Shown here piece by piece: positions 25,961 to 35,386 of a DNA stretch of 64,000 nt (the first letter of the stretch is position 1; each line of letters starts with the position of its first letter). The stretch comes from CAMCXE01 sp046347475 (GTDB taxonomy: Bacteria > Pseudomonadota > Gammaproteobacteria > Pseudomonadales > Cellvibrionaceae): NCBI GenBank assembly GCA_046347475.1, contig JAXMGD010000001.1, forward strand, positions 868,001-932,000, read 5' to 3'. Under the pieces are notes generated by a model that made no database searches, was not told the DNA's origin, and saw nothing but the letters and a program-made list of their open reading frames with translations. A program made the translations under genes and the position numbers.

Positions 25961-26806
25961 ATGGCAGAATTTTCATCGCCGCTGGGGCGTGATCGCGAAT
26001 TTCCACTGTCGCAAGCGAATTTCACGCTAATCAAAGCCCTGGCCTATGAGTGGACAGGCATTAAACTCTCCGATCAAAAAGAAAATATGATCTACGGCCG
26101 TCTGGCACGCAGGCTGCGGGCTTTGCAGTTAAATTCCTTTGATGAATATTGCGCGCTGTTAAAAACCGAGGATGAGGCCGAAAAGCGTGAGTTTATTAAT
26201 TCCATAACGACTAACCTCACTTCGTTTTTTCGTGAGCCACACCATTTTGAGTTTCTTAAACAGCAATTATTGCCAGGCCTTATAAACCGCAATCAGGCCA
26301 GCCGAAAAATCCGTATTTGGTCGGCAGGTTGCAGCACCGGCGAAGAGCCCCATTCAATTGCCATGGTGGTGGCCTCTATCCCAGAGCTTAAACATTGGGA
26401 TGTCAAAATACTCGCAACCGACCTTGATTCAAACGTGCTGGAGCAGGCCAGTGGCGGTGTTTATAGCCTGAGCCGGTTTGATGCCTTCCCGGCGGCTTAT
26501 AAACAGTATGTAAAAAAATCATCGGATACCGATCAGGTGAAAATTGCGGATAACGTACGTGCCATGATTCGTTTTAATCAGCTAAATTTATTGCAAGCAT
26601 GGCCCATGAAGGGCGCATTCGACATTATATTCTGCCGCAATGTGGTGATTTATTTTGATTTAGAAACCCAGCGTAAACTGTTTAATCGCTACGCCGATAA
26701 GTTGGTTGAAAAGGGGCACCTCTTTATTGGTCACTCTGAAAATTTACACAAAATATCTGACCGATTTTTAGGCTTAGGTCGTACCATTTATGAAAAAATT
26801 CGGTAG
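25961..26806 (+). CDS. cheR: chemoreceptor methyltransferase CheR (cluster 1)
   Basis: CheR methylates receptor glutamates using S-adenosylmethionine. The 281-residue protein has the helical N-terminal domain (residues 15-80) and the SAM domain with RIWSAGCSTGEEPHSIAMV, the acidic loop KILATDLDSNVLEQA, the NLLQAWPMKGAFDIIFCRNVVIYFD block and the C-terminal LFIGHSENL. Length is normal. Its likely docking partner is the EWEDF tail of the PAS-MCP upstream. GGAAAGGG lies near the ATG. Order cheR-cheD-cheB matches the Pseudomonas Che2 cluster. Confidence 0.95.
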   Translation: MAEFSSPLGRDREFPLSQANFTLIKALAYEWTGIKLSDQKENMIYGRLARRLRALQLNSFDEYCALLKTEDEAEKREFINSITTNLTSFFREPHHFEFLKQQLLPGLINRNQASRKIRIWSAGCSTGEEPHSIAMVVASIPELKHWDVKILATDLDSNVLEQASGGVYSLSRFDAFPAAYKQYVKKSSDTDQVKIADNVRAMIRFNQLNLLQAWPMKGAFDIIFCRNVVIYFDLETQRKLFNRYADKLVEKGHLFIGHSENLHKISDRFLGLGRTIYEKIR

Positions 26807-26852
26807 GCGTTTATAGCCTTTATAAGGCGCCGACCTGTAGGTTATTACCATT

Positions 26853-27488
26853 ATGTCAACGCAGGTATTACCCAAGCCTTTAACAGGCTTTGAACATGTA
26901 CAACGCAACTGGGACGGCCATTGGCAATGCCCAGCCGCCAAAATATTGCCTGGCGAATGTTACGTGAGTAACCAAGATGAGGTGATCCATACGGTATTGG
27001 GCTCCTGTATTTCGGTGTGCATTCGCGACCGCCGCTTAGGTGTAGGCGGCATGAACCATTTTATGCTGCCGGTGCAGGAGGGTGAGAAGGGTATTACCCG
27101 GCAAAATTCCATTAACCCGGCGTTGTGTTACGGCAACTGGGCCATGGAGTTTTTGATTAACGCCATTTTAAAGCAGGGCGGTAAGCGTGAATATTTTGAA
27201 ATTAAAATGTTTGGCGGCGGGCGTGTGTTAACCGGTATGACCAATATTGATATAGGTGCCCGCAATATTGAATTTGCCCGCGAATATTTGCGGCAGGAAA
27301 AATTCGCATTAGCTGCTGAGGACGTGGGTGATATTTGCCCGCGTAAAATTATTTATTTCCCTAAAACCGGCGCGGTTAAATTGCGCCGCTTGGTACACAC
27401 GGCCAATGACACAATTGAACGGCGTGAGAGAGACTACCTATTGTCTATGAACAAAAAACCCGCTATTACTGATGTGGAGCTGTTTTAA
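26853..27488 (+). CDS. cheD: chemoreceptor glutamine deamidase CheD
   Basis: CheD deamidates specific receptor glutamines and so prepares methylation sites. The 211-residue protein has the catalytic Cys in VLGSCISVCIRDRRLGVGGMNHFMLP with the active-site His in MNHF, and the conserved block EIKMFGGGRVLTGMTNIDIGARNIEFA. The N-terminal 40 residues and the C-terminal 30 are less conserved. It overlaps nothing but ends two bases before the cheB start codon used here. Together with CheR and CheB it completes the adaptation module of cluster 1. Confidence 0.94.
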   Translation: MSTQVLPKPLTGFEHVQRNWDGHWQCPAAKILPGECYVSNQDEVIHTVLGSCISVCIRDRRLGVGGMNHFMLPVQEGEKGITRQNSINPALCYGNWAMEFLINAILKQGGKREYFEIKMFGGGRVLTGMTNIDIGARNIEFAREYLRQEKFALAAEDVGDICPRKIIYFPKTGAVKLRRLVHTANDTIERRERDYLLSMNKKPAITDVELF

Positions 27489-27489
27489 T

Positions 27490-28539
27490 ATGCACAAAAC
27501 CATCAAGGTGCTTATTATTGATGATTCAGCATTAATCCGCGCGCTGCTGCGCGAAATGATTAACTCAGACCGGCGCTTTAGCGTCGTGGCTGAAGCGAAA
27601 GATCCCTATGAGGCGCGGGAGTTAATCAAAGCACACGACCCGGATGTGCTGACCCTGGATGTTGAAATGCCGCGCATGAACGGTATTACTTTTTTAAGTA
27701 ATCTAATGCGCTTGCGCCCTACGCCGGTGGTGATGATTTCCACTCTCACCCAAGAAGGCGCGCCTGCCACGCTCGAAGCGTTAGAGTTAGGTGCGGTGGA
27801 TTATTTACCGAAACCCCAAACCGGTGGTGATACCGCGTTGGAGTTGTATCGGGAATTAATTTTGGAAAAACTCTATTGGGCATCGAAGGCTAATGTAATA
27901 GTGGATGTGCGGCCAAAAGCGGCGCCCAGTGAAATAAATTCCCTAGTGTATAATCGCCAACTTAAAGCGGGTTTTATCTGCGCAATTGGCGCCTCCACCG
28001 GGGGCACAGAAGCGATTAAACATGTATTAGAAGCCCTGCCAGAAAACTCCCCGCCCATTGTCATCACCCAACATATTCCCGCCGCATTTAGCGGCTCCTT
28101 TGCGCGCCGGTTGGATAATCTCTGTCAAATTAAAGTGTATGAGGCGGAACACAATCAAATAATTGAACCGGGTAATGCGTATCTTGCACCCGGCCATAGC
28201 CATTTGCGGGTATTCAAAACACCTAGGGGTTATGTGTGTCGGCTGGATCAGGCCGACCCCGTTAACCGCCATCGCCCATCGGTGGAAGTGTTATTTGATT
28301 CGGTTGCCCAGCAGGTGGGTAAAAATAGTTTGGGCGTTATGCTTACGGGCATGGGTGCCGACGGCGCCGACGCACTCTTGCGCCTGCGCACGGCGGGTGC
28401 TGCGACTCTCGCGCAGGATGAAGCCACCTCCGTCGTGTGGGGAATGCCTGGCGCCGCTGTTGCCCGTGGGGCGGCGGAAAAAATATTGCCCTTGGATAAA
28501 ATTGCTAAGGCCATAATACAGGCCGCGTTTAAAGGCTGA
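27490..28539 (+). CDS. cheB: chemotaxis methylesterase CheB (cluster 1)
   Basis: CheB removes methyl groups from receptors when phosphorylated by CheA. From ATG 27490 it has 349 residues: receiver domain (phospho-acceptor in VLTLDVEMPRMNG, Lys in YLPKPQ) and C-terminal esterase domain with the catalytic Ser in GASTGGTEAI, His in ITQHIP and Asp in MLTGMGADGADAL. An upstream in-frame ATG at 27472 lies inside cheD; the later one is typical of the family. It ends cluster 1; an 879-bp gap follows before the next receptor. Confidence 0.95.
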   Translation: MHKTIKVLIIDDSALIRALLREMINSDRRFSVVAEAKDPYEARELIKAHDPDVLTLDVEMPRMNGITFLSNLMRLRPTPVVMISTLTQEGAPATLEALELGAVDYLPKPQTGGDTALELYRELILEKLYWASKANVIVDVRPKAAPSEINSLVYNRQLKAGFICAIGASTGGTEAIKHVLEALPENSPPIVITQHIPAAFSGSFARRLDNLCQIKVYEAEHNQIIEPGNAYLAPGHSHLRVFKTPRGYVCRLDQADPVNRHRPSVEVLFDSVAQQVGKNSLGVMLTGMGADGADALLRLRTAGAATLAQDEATSVVWGMPGAAVARGAAEKILPLDKIAKAIIQAAFKG

Positions 28540-29418
28540 TTTTTTTAATTATTAATTTGGCTTTGATGGATTAATTCTGAACGCTTTTAACAGTGGTCCA
28601 ATAGTCTCACCACGAAGGGTGGTTTGGTGAGTTCATCACCAATGGTGGATTGATAAGTTCACTTAGAAAGCTAGCCGCAAAAGCAAGCTAGGATCGAGGT
28701 GGTAACAGTCAGGAATTGCCCCATCATTCACACGCATCACCTTATAAATGCATCAACATGAGTCCATTTTTTAGACTCGCCATTGTGTAGCTTTTAGAAT
28801 AAGCCCAGTGACCTATCTAATTTTTTAAAATTAAGCTGCAGACTTTATTCTTCGCTTTTCTTCGTTGATACAGATCAAACCTTGGCGGTTTCGATTTAAC
28901 GCTTTTGCATATGCTCAAGTTTTGTCTCTATTAAATGATCTTTAGTAAGCATTCATGCAGTGCCCTTAGAATAAACTGAGAGCTATAAAAAAATTTAAAT
29001 GCCGGTGCGCCCCACCTTTAAACCGACTGCTGCGTCATATATCCGATTTAAACCGCAAAAAAGCGAAGAATTCTTTGCAATGTAATGTGAATGAATCAAA
29101 ACGGTGCGTTTTAGAAAGTTAGCATAAATAGGCGCTCAGCTAAGCCCTAAAACTTGCACAGGCAGCATAGCGCAATTGTGAATATGGCACCTGTTACCTC
29201 TTTGGACAAAAAATTAAATCGGCGCTATACCTTTCTTTAGCCAGGATTTATCACTAAAGCAGGGCAGCTTAGGTACTGCTCCCATCATGCACTGGCGCTT
29301 TGTGTTGCCTGAACATATTAATGGCCGGTATTTTTTAATTCCTTCAGTCTTCTTCTTCGCGCCCCGAGTTTTAATCCGGCCCTCATCGACATTATTGGCA
29401 GATCGCACCGGAGTTGTT
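28540..29418. other. 879-bp gap between the two chemosensory clusters
   Basis: No gene is supported. A short degenerate tandem pair TCACCACGAAGGGTGGTTTG (28607-28635) and TCACCAATGGTGGATTGATA (28636-28661), each ending in AGTTCA, resembles other dispersed repeats. The segment 28760-29160 is AT-rich and presumably contains the promoter of cluster 2. I could not find a sigma-54, sigma-28 or sigma-70 promoter with proper spacing. The first receptor's frame is open 44 codons upstream of my start, but this part does not look like protein. Confidence 0.55.
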
Positions 29419-31332
29419 ATGGCGCTTGTTAAGAAAAATTCCTCACTCACTTCTGCAAGTGCAGAATCTAAAAATACCCAGGCTAGCTCCCGCGAGGCCG
29501 AAGCTCAAAGGCGCAAAGCGCGCACCTTAGCTAAACGCCAGCAGGCGGCCGAGCGCATTGCTGCGGCCACCAGCCAACTCTCCTCGGGAATTGCTGAAGC
29601 ATCCTCGGCGGCTGAGGAATTAAAACGCGCCGCCGATCAAATTGCTACGGGGGCAGAAGAGGCCAGCGGCGCCGCGCAGGAATCATTAGCGGCGTTTCGC
29701 CAGGTATCCATAGCGGTTAATCGCCAATTACAAAATGCCGAAGTGTGTCGAGATCAAACACAAAGCTTGCAATTATTGGCCGCGCAAACCGGTGAGGGTA
29801 TTTCATTATTGGTGGATAACGTCGCTATTGCGGCAAAACGCCAAAGTGCATCGGTCACTATGGTAGGTGAGTTAGAAGAACAGGCAGCTAATATCGGTGA
29901 CATAGTAAAAGCCGTGGTGCGTATTGCCGATCAAACTAATTTATTAGCCTTAAATGCGGCTATAGAAGCAGCCCGTGCCGGTAAACACGGCAAGGGTTTT
30001 GCCGTGGTGGCTGATGAAGTGCGCACCCTGGCAGAAACCTCTGAGCAAAGTGCTAATTCCATCCAAAATCTCGTCAAACAAATTCAGCAGGAGGTAAAAC
30101 AAATTGTTGATGGAATTAAAAAATCTTCCGACACCATAGAAGGTGAATTAACCAAGGGCGACACCATTGTGAAGCAGTTGGATGAAATTAAATTGGAGAT
30201 GCAAAATTTTGCCGCTGCTGTAAATGAAATTGCTTCTGGGGCGAGCCAGTCGGATGTGGCCGTGCAAAATGCACTGCGCGGCTCCCAAGAAATTGCCGCC
30301 GCGGCCGAGGAGCAATCGGCCGCAGCCGAGGAATCCGCCAAAACGGTGAGTGCCCAGGCTATAGCTTTATCCGAGTGTGAACAAACGGCGCAAAATCTTT
30401 CGGAGTTAGCTGAAGATTTGAAACATTCAACCGACATAGCCAAAAGCGCAGAAGAAGTAGCCTCTAGCGCCGAACAGCTTTCGTCCGCGGTGGAAGAAAT
30501 TAATCGTGCCTCCAATCAAATCATGATCGCCGTGGATCAAATTCGCAAGGGGGCACAAGTGGCTGCAGCGGCCACAGAAGAATCCTCTGCTGCGATTACG
30601 CAAATTGAAAAAGGCATTGAGCTTGCGCAAAGCCGCGCAAGCGCTGGCGAGCAAAAACTAAAATATGTGCGGGACATATTGGCTACTAATAAAAAGCTAG
30701 TGAATGAATTAATTACCGGTATAGACACTTCTGTTAGCCATACCCAATCGAGTATTCGTCAAGTAAAAGATTTGGATGTGGTCTCCCGCCGCATTGATAA
30801 AATTGTTGAAGCCATCACCACGGTTTCCATTCAAACCAATATGTTAGCGGTGAACGGCTCCATTGAAGCGGCGCGGGCCGGTGAATTTGGCAAGGGTTTT
30901 GTGGTAGTGGCCACGGATATTCGCAACCTAGCCCGCGATTCAGCCGAAAATGCCGACCGCATTAAGGATTTAGTGAAGGGCGTGCAGGATCAAATTGCTT
31001 TGGTGAGCGCAGATTTGGATGAAATTGTGCGCGCCGCAGCCGATGAAAGTGAAAAAGCTAAAAATTCCACTGCCCGTTTGGTGCAAATCGAAACCGATAT
31101 AGTGCGGGTTGAGCGCGGCACCAATGAAATTATGCAGGCCTCCATAGAAATTGCCTCGGCCATTGGCCAAATTAAAAAGAGCACCGAGCAAATTTCTGCA
31201 ACCGCCGAAGAAGCGGATAAAGCCGCGTCAGAAGCCGCCGCTGCCGCACGCCAACAGGCCACGGGTGCAGAAGAACTCTCGTCGGCTATTGAAGAAATAG
31301 CCTCCTTAGCGGATGAATTGCAAAGCGCCTAG
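29419..31332 (+). CDS. soluble MCP-like protein with two signalling tips
   Basis: From ATG 29419 (GGAG upstream) the protein has 637 residues, no membrane segment and no ligand domain: it is coiled coil almost throughout. Two separate receptor-tip motifs are present: residues 168-205 (RIADQTNLLALNAAIEAARA, then GKGFAVVADEVRTLAE) and 468-505 (TVSIQTNMLAVNGSIEAARA, then GKGFVVVATDIRNLAR). Each lies between Ala/Glu/Gln-rich heptads, so one chain appears to contain two antiparallel signalling hairpins. The second tip deviates (MLAVNGS for LLALNAA). It opens cluster 2 and is followed by a multi-CheW protein. Input would have to come from a partner protein. Confidence 0.88.
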   Translation: MALVKKNSSLTSASAESKNTQASSREAEAQRRKARTLAKRQQAAERIAAATSQLSSGIAEASSAAEELKRAADQIATGAEEASGAAQESLAAFRQVSIAVNRQLQNAEVCRDQTQSLQLLAAQTGEGISLLVDNVAIAAKRQSASVTMVGELEEQAANIGDIVKAVVRIADQTNLLALNAAIEAARAGKHGKGFAVVADEVRTLAETSEQSANSIQNLVKQIQQEVKQIVDGIKKSSDTIEGELTKGDTIVKQLDEIKLEMQNFAAAVNEIASGASQSDVAVQNALRGSQEIAAAAEEQSAAAEESAKTVSAQAIALSECEQTAQNLSELAEDLKHSTDIAKSAEEVASSAEQLSSAVEEINRASNQIMIAVDQIRKGAQVAAAATEESSAAITQIEKGIELAQSRASAGEQKLKYVRDILATNKKLVNELITGIDTSVSHTQSSIRQVKDLDVVSRRIDKIVEAITTVSIQTNMLAVNGSIEAARAGEFGKGFVVVATDIRNLARDSAENADRIKDLVKGVQDQIALVSADLDEIVRAAADESEKAKNSTARLVQIETDIVRVERGTNEIMQASIEIASAIGQIKKSTEQISATAEEADKAASEAAAAARQQATGAEELSSAIEEIASLADELQSA

Positions 31333-31340
31333 GAGGTTGC

Positions 31341-32849
31341 ATGAGCACTGAAACAAGTATCGCTGATGAAGCGGTAGAGGATATTAGTAGCCGGCAATTT
31401 GTGACCTTCCAAGTCAATGGTGAAGTGTTTGCTGTGGCTATGGCACCTGTGCAGGAAATTATTCGTGTGCCCCAGGTGGTGCGTGTGCCGCTGGCGCCTA
31501 CCACCTTAGAAGGCTTGGCTAATTTGCGAGGCAAAATTTTACCCATAGTGTCTTTGCGGCGTATTTTTGCTTGCGAGGAAAATGCGGCCGATGATGCAAC
31601 CCGTGCGCTAGTCATTGATGTAGGGCAGCCGCTGGGTTTTATTGTTGATAAGGTTTCCAGCGTTATCGAAGTGGCCTATCAATCCATTGAGGACAGCGCA
31701 GGTTTGCGCGCCGGTGTGGCGGCTGAGTTTGTATCCGGCGTGATAAAAGGCCACCCTACCTGCGACCTAATAATGCTGTTGGATTTTGATAAATTAATCA
31801 GCAGCGAATTTCAGGCGCTTATTCACAAGGTAAAACACGCGGTGCACAGCAGTGCAGGGGAGCCACTGGATGTTGACGTGGAGGATACCAGTGATGAATT
31901 ACAACTGGTGAGTTTTACCCTGGCAGGTGAGGAATATGCGGTGGCCTGGAGGATGTGTGCAAGAAATTACCAGCAGATGCCGGAGCGGGTAGTGGCCGTA
32001 CCCAAATCCTGCCCATGTAGTGGGTAATGAACGGCGCAATCATATTGCCCGAATGATCATATGCTTATTTTCTTAAACCCTCTGCATTGATGAAAACCCG
32101 CATTGTTTTAACCTGGCACGCACTCGGTAGGTTTGGTGGTGGATGCGGTGAGTGAAGTATTAAATGTACCGGCGGCATTAATTGATCCTATTCCACCTTT
32201 GTTAGCGCGCCATCAAGATTTAACGGATATTACGCAAATTTGCCGTTTGGATAATGGCAAGCGCATGGTGTCGGTATTGGTGGCCCATGAGTTACTTAAT
32301 AATTCGGCAACCCAAGAAGCGCTCGGCGCCCTGGGTGAGGTGAATATGATGCAGGAATCCTCAGATGAACACGACAGCCAGCTTATGGATGACGATGAAC
32401 AATTGGTGGTATTTCGCTTAGGCAATGAAGAATTTGCGGTGCCAATACACAGTGTGCAAGAAATTGTGCGGGTGCCCGAGCAGTTAATTCGAGTGCCGCA
32501 AACCCCTGATTTTGTGGAAGGGGTCATTAATTTGCGCGGCAGTGTTTTGCCTGTGGTGGATTTGCGCACCCGCTTACATTTGCCGCGTATTGAGCGGCAG
32601 GATCGTCAGCGCATTATGGTATTTACCCTGGCCTCAGGGCGCACGGGTTTTATTGTGGATCAGGTGAGCGAAGTATTAAAAGTGGCGAAAAATATTATTG
32701 ATGCCACGCCGCAAATGTCGCAAAGCAATCCGGGTTTATTGGTGCGTATTGCCAATATTCAAAAACACAAGCGTTTGGTGCAGCTGATTGAACCGGAACT
32801 CTTGTTAAAAATGGACGAAAACTCCGCGCTGCAGGCCGCGGTACAGTGA
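31341..32849 (+). pseudogene. triple CheW-domain coupling protein, disrupted in the middle domain
   Basis: AGGAGG precedes the ATG eight bases after the MCP stop. Domain 1 (31395-31850) and domain 3 (32400-32840) are intact CheW domains with NLRGKILPIVSLR and NLRGSVLPVVDLR. Between them the second domain starts normally (LQLVSFTLAGEEYAVA) and ends normally (VVDAVSEVLNVPAALIDPIP), but about 31940-32130 contains several small indels and stops. Fragments of the expected domain can be read in alternating frames (EDVQEI, MPERVVAVPKS, RIVLT, LART, VGLVVDAV). The two ends are in the same frame. Either the gene is decaying or the local assembly is faulty. Flanking genes are intact. Confidence 0.82.
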
Positions 32850-32855
32850 AGGCTT

Positions 32856-33914
32856 ATGATCAAAGTGTTAATTGTCGATGATTCGGCGCTGATGCGGCGC
32901 CAGCTCACTCAATTATTCGAAAGTGAAGGTGATTTTACCGTATTAACCGCCCGCAACGGCGAAATGGCGGTGAGTGAAAACCAGCAGTTTGAACCGGATG
33001 TGATTACTCTGGATATTAATATGCCTCAGATGGACGGCCTTACGGCACTGAGTATTATCATGAACGAGCGGCCTGTGCCGGTGGTGATGTTTTCGTCTTT
33101 AACTGAACAGGGCGCTTTGGCAACCTTTGAGGCACTTAATCTCGGTGCGGTGGATTATGTGCCCAAACCCGATGGCACTATTTCATTAACCATTGATGAA
33201 GTGCGCGATGAATTAATTGCCAAGGTGCGCTCTGCCGCCAAGGCTAAATTAAAAACTAAAATGAAAGTGGCGGCCCGCCCTGAGCGCCGCCTAGAAGCCT
33301 CCACTCTGGCTGCGCGCATTACACCCATGGGCGAATTGGCGCAGGATGAATTAGTGGTGATGGGTGTATCCACCGGCGGCCCGCGCACGTTGGAAGAAGT
33401 GCTGCCGCAATTACCGGCGGATTTCCCTCGCCCGGTATTAGTGGCCCAGCACATGCCTGCAACATTTACTAAATCCTTTGCTGAGCGCTTAGATCAGTTT
33501 TGCCCGCTAAAAGTGGTGGAAGTTAATACCGCCATGAAATTACACAAGGGCCATATTTATATTGCCAAGGGGGGCGCGGATATGGTGATTACGCGGCGGC
33601 TTAAAACATTGATGGCGACCCCTAAACCGGAAAATCCTAAATATTTGTGGCATCCATCGGTTGAATTATTGGGCCAATCAGTTTTAGAGCATTGTGACCC
33701 GCGCAAAATAATTGCCGTGATGTTAACTGGCATGGGCCACGACGGCGCCGATGCATTTGCGGAAATTCATAGACGCGGCGGGCGCACCATCGCTGAATCA
33801 GAAGAGAGCGCAGTGGTTTATGGTATGCCCGCTGAATTAGTGGCTCGCCGCGGCGCGCAAATGATATTGCCCGCCGAGCAGATCGCCAATCAATTAATTA
33901 AATGGGCTAGCTAG
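32856..33914 (+). CDS. cheB: chemotaxis methylesterase CheB (cluster 2)
   Basis: The second CheB of the window has 352 residues. The receiver domain shows the DD pair in IVDDSALMRRQL, phospho-acceptor Asp in VITLDINMPQMDG and Lys in YVPKPD. The esterase domain has Ser in GVSTGGPRTLEEVLPQL, His in VAQHMPATFTKSF and Asp in MLTGMGHDGADAF. The linker is rich in Lys and Arg. It starts six bases after the CheW gene and ends ten bases before the HEAT gene. It demethylates receptors of cluster 2, presumably the double-tip MCP or the membrane MCP at the end. Confidence 0.95.
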   Translation: MIKVLIVDDSALMRRQLTQLFESEGDFTVLTARNGEMAVSENQQFEPDVITLDINMPQMDGLTALSIIMNERPVPVVMFSSLTEQGALATFEALNLGAVDYVPKPDGTISLTIDEVRDELIAKVRSAAKAKLKTKMKVAARPERRLEASTLAARITPMGELAQDELVVMGVSTGGPRTLEEVLPQLPADFPRPVLVAQHMPATFTKSFAERLDQFCPLKVVEVNTAMKLHKGHIYIAKGGADMVITRRLKTLMATPKPENPKYLWHPSVELLGQSVLEHCDPRKIIAVMLTGMGHDGADAFAEIHRRGGRTIAESEESAVVYGMPAELVARRGAQMILPAEQIANQLIKWAS

Positions 33915-33923
33915 AGTTGTATT

Positions 33924-34541
33924 ATGGGCTTTATTAGACGCACAAACCCTCAAGATGCACCTGCCGCGGATGCACCGCCTGATTGCCAGCAGGTGCTTGT
34001 GCAATTAAATCAGCCTGACCCAGTATTGCGCAGGCGCGCCGCGCACGCAGCGGTGAAGTGCCCAGGTGTGAGTACGGCGTTGGTTGCACAATTAAATACT
34101 GAAATAGACCCCGCTGTGCGTGAGGCGCTATTAAGTAGTTTGACCCACATCGCTGACGACAACGCCATAACGGGCCTGGCCAATTGTTTGCGCAGTGAAG
34201 ATACAGCCTTGCGCAATGAAACCATCGACGCCATGAAAAGTTTAAACGAAGTGGCCGCGCCGGTCATTCGCCAATTGCTAAAAGATATTGACCCGGATGT
34301 GCGCATTTTTGCGGTGAATATATTGGAGTCGTTAAAACACCCGGAGGTTGAGCACTGGTTAATTGAGGTCATAAGTACGGACCCGCATATTAATGTATGC
34401 GCCACTGCAGTGGATTTATTAGGGGAGGTGGGCACCGAACAGGCGCGGGCGGCATTAGAGCAGCTCGCCCTGCGGTTTGCCCAGGAACCTTATATCCAAT
34501 TCGCGATTCGTGTCGCCCTGCGCCGTTTGCATGAGGCCTGA
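33924..34541 (+). CDS. HEAT-repeat protein embedded in chemosensory cluster 2
   Basis: The 205-residue protein is made of about five 30-residue helical repeats: pairs such as DPVLRRRAAHAAVK, DPAVREALLSSLTHIAD, DTALRNETIDAMKSL, DPDVRIFAVNILESLKHPEVEHWLIE and DPHINVCATAVDLLGEVG. Each has the DP-VR pattern of HEAT/PBS-lyase repeats. There is no signal peptide or catalytic motif, so it is probably a protein-protein adaptor. It sits between cheB and cheR, ten and eight bases from its neighbours, which makes a role in the pathway likely. Partner unknown. Confidence 0.85.
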   Translation: MGFIRRTNPQDAPAADAPPDCQQVLVQLNQPDPVLRRRAAHAAVKCPGVSTALVAQLNTEIDPAVREALLSSLTHIADDNAITGLANCLRSEDTALRNETIDAMKSLNEVAAPVIRQLLKDIDPDVRIFAVNILESLKHPEVEHWLIEVISTDPHINVCATAVDLLGEVGTEQARAALEQLALRFAQEPYIQFAIRVALRRLHEA

Positions 34542-34548
34542 TCACCCC

Positions 34549-35385
34549 ATGGCTGCGATCGAATTAACCGAAGATGATTTTTTGAAATTCCGCGAGTATT
34601 TTTACCGCAAGACCGGGATTTCGTTTGAATCGTCTAAGCGCTATTTCGTGGATAAACGCATCATCGAGCGCATTGAAATTACCAATAGCACTAATTTTCG
34701 CAATTATTTTACCCTGGTGCGATTTCAAGCTAATGGCGAGGAGCTACAACAGCTCACCAATTTACTTACTGTAAATGAAACCTATTTTATGCGGGAGGAA
34801 TACCAGTTTACCTGTTTGGCTGATTCCATGTTGCCAGAGATAATTCGCCAGAAGAAAAATGCCCGGCCCATCCGTATCTGGTGTATCCCGTCTTCCTCCG
34901 GGGAAGAGCCTTATTCCATTGCTATGTATTTGTTAGAAAAGTGGCCGGACTTACAACACCACGATATTGAAATTCTCGCCTCGGATATAGACACCAGTAT
35001 TTTGCGCAAAGCCCGCGAAGGTGTGTATTCGCCGCGCTCCTTGCAACATTTGCCTAACAGTTGGCGGGAGAAATATTTTACCCGGCAGGGGGATAGTTTT
35101 CGTATCAGTGATGATTTGCGCCAAGCGGTGGAATTTACCCGCGTCAATTTACACGAACCCGCTGAAGCGCGAGCGTTTCGTGATATAGACGTAATTTTTT
35201 GCCGCAATTTATTAATTTATTTCGACGACGTATCGCGAAAAGAGGCAGCAGAGACGTTTTTTGATGCCTTGGTGCCGGGCGGATTTATCTGTTTAGGACA
35301 TTCAGAATCCATGAGCCGCATATCGCCTTTATACAAGGTGCGCAAATTTCCAGCCGCCATCGTCTATCAAAAGCCCGGAGCCTAG
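34549..35385 (+). CDS. cheR: chemoreceptor methyltransferase CheR (cluster 2)
   Basis: From ATG 34549 the protein has 278 residues; an ATG six codons earlier overlaps the HEAT gene. It has the CheR N-terminal helices (DFLKFREYFYRKTGISF) and SAM domain, with IRIWCIPSSSGEEPYSIAMY in place of the usual SAGCSTGEEPYS, ILASDIDTSILRKA, DIDVIFCRNLLIYFD and CLGHSESM. The CIPSSS variant of the glycine-rich SAM loop is a substitution seen in some CheR subgroups. The gene ends one base before the next cheY. Confidence 0.93.
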   Translation: MAAIELTEDDFLKFREYFYRKTGISFESSKRYFVDKRIIERIEITNSTNFRNYFTLVRFQANGEELQQLTNLLTVNETYFMREEYQFTCLADSMLPEIIRQKKNARPIRIWCIPSSSGEEPYSIAMYLLEKWPDLQHHDIEILASDIDTSILRKAREGVYSPRSLQHLPNSWREKYFTRQGDSFRISDDLRQAVEFTRVNLHEPAEARAFRDIDVIFCRNLLIYFDDVSRKEAAETFFDALVPGGFICLGHSESMSRISPLYKVRKFPAAIVYQKPGA

Positions 35386-35386
35386 T

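Noticed and set aside
28980..29060. Possible sigma-28 promoter (TTTAAACC ... TCCGATTT) before the second che cluster
   Set aside because: The spacing between the two boxes is about four bases too long and the -10 box is a poor match.
29287..29418. 44-residue upstream extension of the double-tip receptor
   Set aside because: The extension reads as AT-rich non-coding sequence; GGAG before ATG 29419 and the coiled-coil start favour the shorter protein.
32133..32849. Third CheW part considered as a separate gene starting at TTG 32133
   Set aside because: The first residues are the end of the broken second CheW domain, there is no ribosome-binding site, and it lies in frame with the upstream half.
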